This document shows positions 62,294 to 64,000 of a stretch of 64,000 bases of DNA, one piece after another. How positions within the stretch are numbered: the first letter of the stretch is position 1; each line of letters opens with the position of its first letter. A program made the translations under genes and the position numbers. Under the pieces are notes generated by a model. The model was not told the origin of the DNA and made no database searches. It saw nothing but the letters and a program-made list of their open reading frames with translations. Origin of the DNA: Azoarcus sp. CIB (GTDB taxonomy: Bacteria > Pseudomonadota > Gammaproteobacteria > Burkholderiales > Rhodocyclaceae); assembly GCF_001190925.1 (NCBI RefSeq), contig NZ_CP011072.1, positions 248,001 through 312,000 of the forward strand, written 5' to 3'.

Positions 62294-63718
62294 TCAGGTT
62301 CCTTGTTCGGAGTTTTGGGCGCGGGCCGGGTGGGAAGCGCCGGTTTCATTCCGGTGAATTCCAAATGCCTCGAATTCCTCGAGTTTGCGATAAAGACTCG
62401 ACAAACCGATGCCCAGTTTCTGGGCGGCGGTGCGCCGGTCGCTGCCGGTTTCATCCAGCACCCGGTAGATCACGCTCGCCTCGAACTCGCGTAATTGATC
62501 GCGCAAGCTTCGCTGGGTAGCAATGGGTGTGCCATGAGCAGGTCCGGGCGGAACAGTGCGGGCGATCTCGGGGGGAAGGTCGTCAAGCGTGATGCAACTG
62601 TCCTCGGCCAGAATGCATGCGCGATTGATGACGTTTTCCATCTGGCGGACGTTCCCCGGCCAAGGATAGCCGATCAGGAGTCGTTCGACCTCGTCGGAGA
62701 CTGTCAGGCAGGCGGCCGCATCGCGCTGGTCGCGGGCGCGGTCGAGGATGAAGCGGATCAGGTCGCGGATATCTTCCTTGCGCTCGCGCAGCGGTGGTAT
62801 GTGGATGTGGAACATGCTGAGCCGGAAGAACAGATCCTCGCGGAAAGTGCCCTCCTTGACCATCTGGCTGAGGTCACGGTTGGTCGCGGCAACGATCCGG
62901 CAGTCGACGCGGCGTGACTGTTCGCTGCCGACGGCGCGGATTTCCTTTTCTTCGATGGCATGCAGGAGCTTGGTCTGCATCAGCATCGGCAGTTCGCCGA
63001 CTTCGTCGAGGAACAGGGTGCCGAGGTCCGCCTGCAGGAACAGGCCCTTGCGGGCCTTGTCCGCGCCCGTGAACGCGCCTTTGGTGTGGCCGAAAAACTC
63101 GGCCTCCATAAGCGTTTCGGGAATCGCGCTGCAGTTGACCGGCAGGAACAGATGTTCGCTGCGCCGGCTCTGTTCGTGGATCAGGCGTGCGAGCACGCCC
63201 TTGCCAGTACCGGATTCGCCGGTGATCAGTACAGTGCTGTCGGTGGGGGCCACCTTGCCCGCGAGGCGCTCCACCGCAGCCATCGACGGCGAGATGAAGC
63301 GGAACTTGTCGGAGTCCGCCTTGGCGAATTTGCGCAGGACGCGGTTTTCTTCGCGGAGCCCGCGCAGGGCGGCGATCTGCTGCACCCGGTGCAGCATTTC
63401 CTCGACGTTGAACGGCTTGGTGACATAGTCCGAGGCGCCCAGGCGCAGGGCCTCGACCGCCGACTCCATCGAGGCGAACGCGGTGACCATGATGAAGTTG
63501 GTTTCGACGCCGGACTCCTTGATCGATCGCATCAGATCGACTCCATTGCCGTCCGGCATCTTGATGTCGCAAAGCGCCAGGTCTACGTCTCCGCGGACCA
63601 GTTTGGATGCGGCCTCAGTGCAGTTGCGCGCCTCGTCGACGGAGTAGCCCGCCTGTCGGCAGGCGTCCGCGAGAATTTCCCGGACTGCGCGTTCGTCGTC
63701 GATGACCAGTATGTGCAT
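62294..63718 (-). CDS. NtrC-type sigma-54-dependent response regulator
   Basis: The 474-residue protein has a receiver domain (Asp51 in CDIKMPDGNG), a sigma-54 AAA+ domain (Walker A GESGTGKGVLA, GAFTGA, then Walker B LFLDEVGEL), and a Fis-type helix-turn-helix at the end (LRDQLREFEASVIYRVL, DRRTAAQKLGIGLSSLYRKL). It activates sigma-54 promoters under control of the upstream kinase. I could not find a clear TGGCAC-N5-TTGC site before the downstream genes, so its target is open. It is overlapped by neither gene but spaced by a single base from Sel1. Confidence 0.93.
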   Translation of the reverse strand: MHILVIDDERAVREILADACRQAGYSVDEARNCTEAASKLVRGDVDLALCDIKMPDGNGVDLMRSIKESGVETNFIMVTAFASMESAVEALRLGASDYVTKPFNVEEMLHRVQQIAALRGLREENRVLRKFAKADSDKFRFISPSMAAVERLAGKVAPTDSTVLITGESGTGKGVLARLIHEQSRRSEHLFLPVNCSAIPETLMEAEFFGHTKGAFTGADKARKGLFLQADLGTLFLDEVGELPMLMQTKLLHAIEEKEIRAVGSEQSRRVDCRIVAATNRDLSQMVKEGTFREDLFFRLSMFHIHIPPLRERKEDIRDLIRFILDRARDQRDAAACLTVSDEVERLLIGYPWPGNVRQMENVINRACILAEDSCITLDDLPPEIARTVPPGPAHGTPIATQRSLRDQLREFEASVIYRVLDETGSDRRTAAQKLGIGLSSLYRKLEEFEAFGIHRNETGASHPARAQNSEQGT

Positions 63719-63756
63719 CGAATTCCCTTGTGATGTGGATGCTGCCCGTTCAGTTG

Positions 63757-64000
63757 TCAGGCTACCCGCTCGGGTGGGCGCAGGGGCAGGCGTATGTGCG
63801 CCGTCGCGCCCTTGCCGGGTTCGGAATCGAGCGTCAGGGAGCCTCCCGCGTCCTCGATCAGCTCGCGGCTGAGGGCGAGCCCGAGGCCGGTTCCCTTGCC
63901 CGCCGGTTTCGTTGTGAAGTATTCGTCGAAGACCTTCCCGAGTGTGTCGGCGTCGATACCGGCGCCGTTGTCCGCGATTTCGACCAGCGCCTCGTGCTCG
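63757..64000 (-). CDS. Sensor histidine kinase, C-terminal part only
   Basis: The 80-residue visible part is the HATPase_c domain: EIADNGAGIDA (N/G1 box), GTGLGLALSRELIEDAGG (G2 box) and the end LPLRPPERVA. All are conserved, so it should be active. The N-terminal sensor lies beyond the window end. It precedes the NtrC-type regulator by 38 bases, so the two are a pair. Confidence 0.9.
   Translation of the reverse strand, partial: EHEALVEIADNGAGIDADTLGKVFDEYFTTKPAGKGTGLGLALSRELIEDAGGSLTLDSEPGKGATAHIRLPLRPPERVA

Noticed and set aside
1-64000. tRNA, rRNA, CRISPR, prophage or insertion sequence content
   Set aside because: No cloverleaf sequences, rRNA-like stretches, regular spacer-repeat arrays, transposase or integrase motifs were seen on either strand by eye.

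Overview
The window is high-GC, gene-dense chromosomal DNA from a betaproteobacterium. A periplasmic nitrate reductase operon, nitrate and FNR-type regulators, a complete cytochrome c maturation operon, MocR and LysE genes and many multihaem proteins fit a denitrifying member of the Rhodocyclales (Azoarcus, Aromatoleum or Thauera type). This placement rests on gene content and style only, without any database search. I saw no rRNA, tRNA, CRISPR array, insertion sequence or prophage.

Region 1 (1-13814, all minus strand) is one tightly coupled operon, with every junction overlapping by 4 to 17 bases. In transcription order it encodes a CHASE2-type membrane protein with a badly degraded histidine-kinase core, a stand-alone receiver, a 1086-residue protein that joins a PgsC/CapC-like membrane domain to two degenerate hydrolase-like modules, an 853-residue membrane-anchored envelope protein, a 303-residue exported protein carrying what looks like an intact poly-gamma-glutamate-hydrolase-type site, and a secreted protein of more than 1355 residues that runs off the window. 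This is the best candidate for an undescribed system: a PgsC-based envelope polymer or transport machine with its own two-component input.

Region 2 (13815-33101) is mostly housekeeping and envelope genes: NfeD/SPFH pair, PRC-barrel protein, retropepsin-like protein, an XRE regulator with two large phospholipid acyltransferase fusions (Aas-like and LplT-PlsC-like), an alpha/beta hydrolase, a Tat-exported transglutaminase, a TlpA-like thioredoxin, a duplicated NrfJ-like lipoprotein, CreA, a trihaem cytochrome, a DsbA-family oxidoreductase, a DnaJ-like co-chaperone, a PHA depolymerase-like esterase and the DUF2157/DUF4401/GDYXXLXY trio. The last member of that trio appears frameshifted.

Region 3 (33202-41497) holds gmk-rpoZ-spoT (stringent response), a CobW-family GTPase gene broken by a +1 frameshift, a MocR regulator divergent from a LysE exporter with a perfect palindrome between them, a DUF3460 protein and an exonuclease/GIY-YIG nuclease.

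Region 4 (41514-58572) is a nitrate respiration block: an FNR/DNR-type regulator without the FeS cysteines, narX-narL with a perfect NarL 7-2-7 site, an FNR box, napFDAGHBC, a strong terminator, then ccmABCDEFGHI. The regulators, the reductase, its electron donors and the haem-attachment machinery for NapB and NapC lie together.

Region 5 (58897-64000, minus strand) is a second unusual operon: sensor kinase (partial), sigma-54-dependent NtrC-type regulator, Sel1-repeat protein, small cytochrome c and two paralogous exported beta-propeller proteins.
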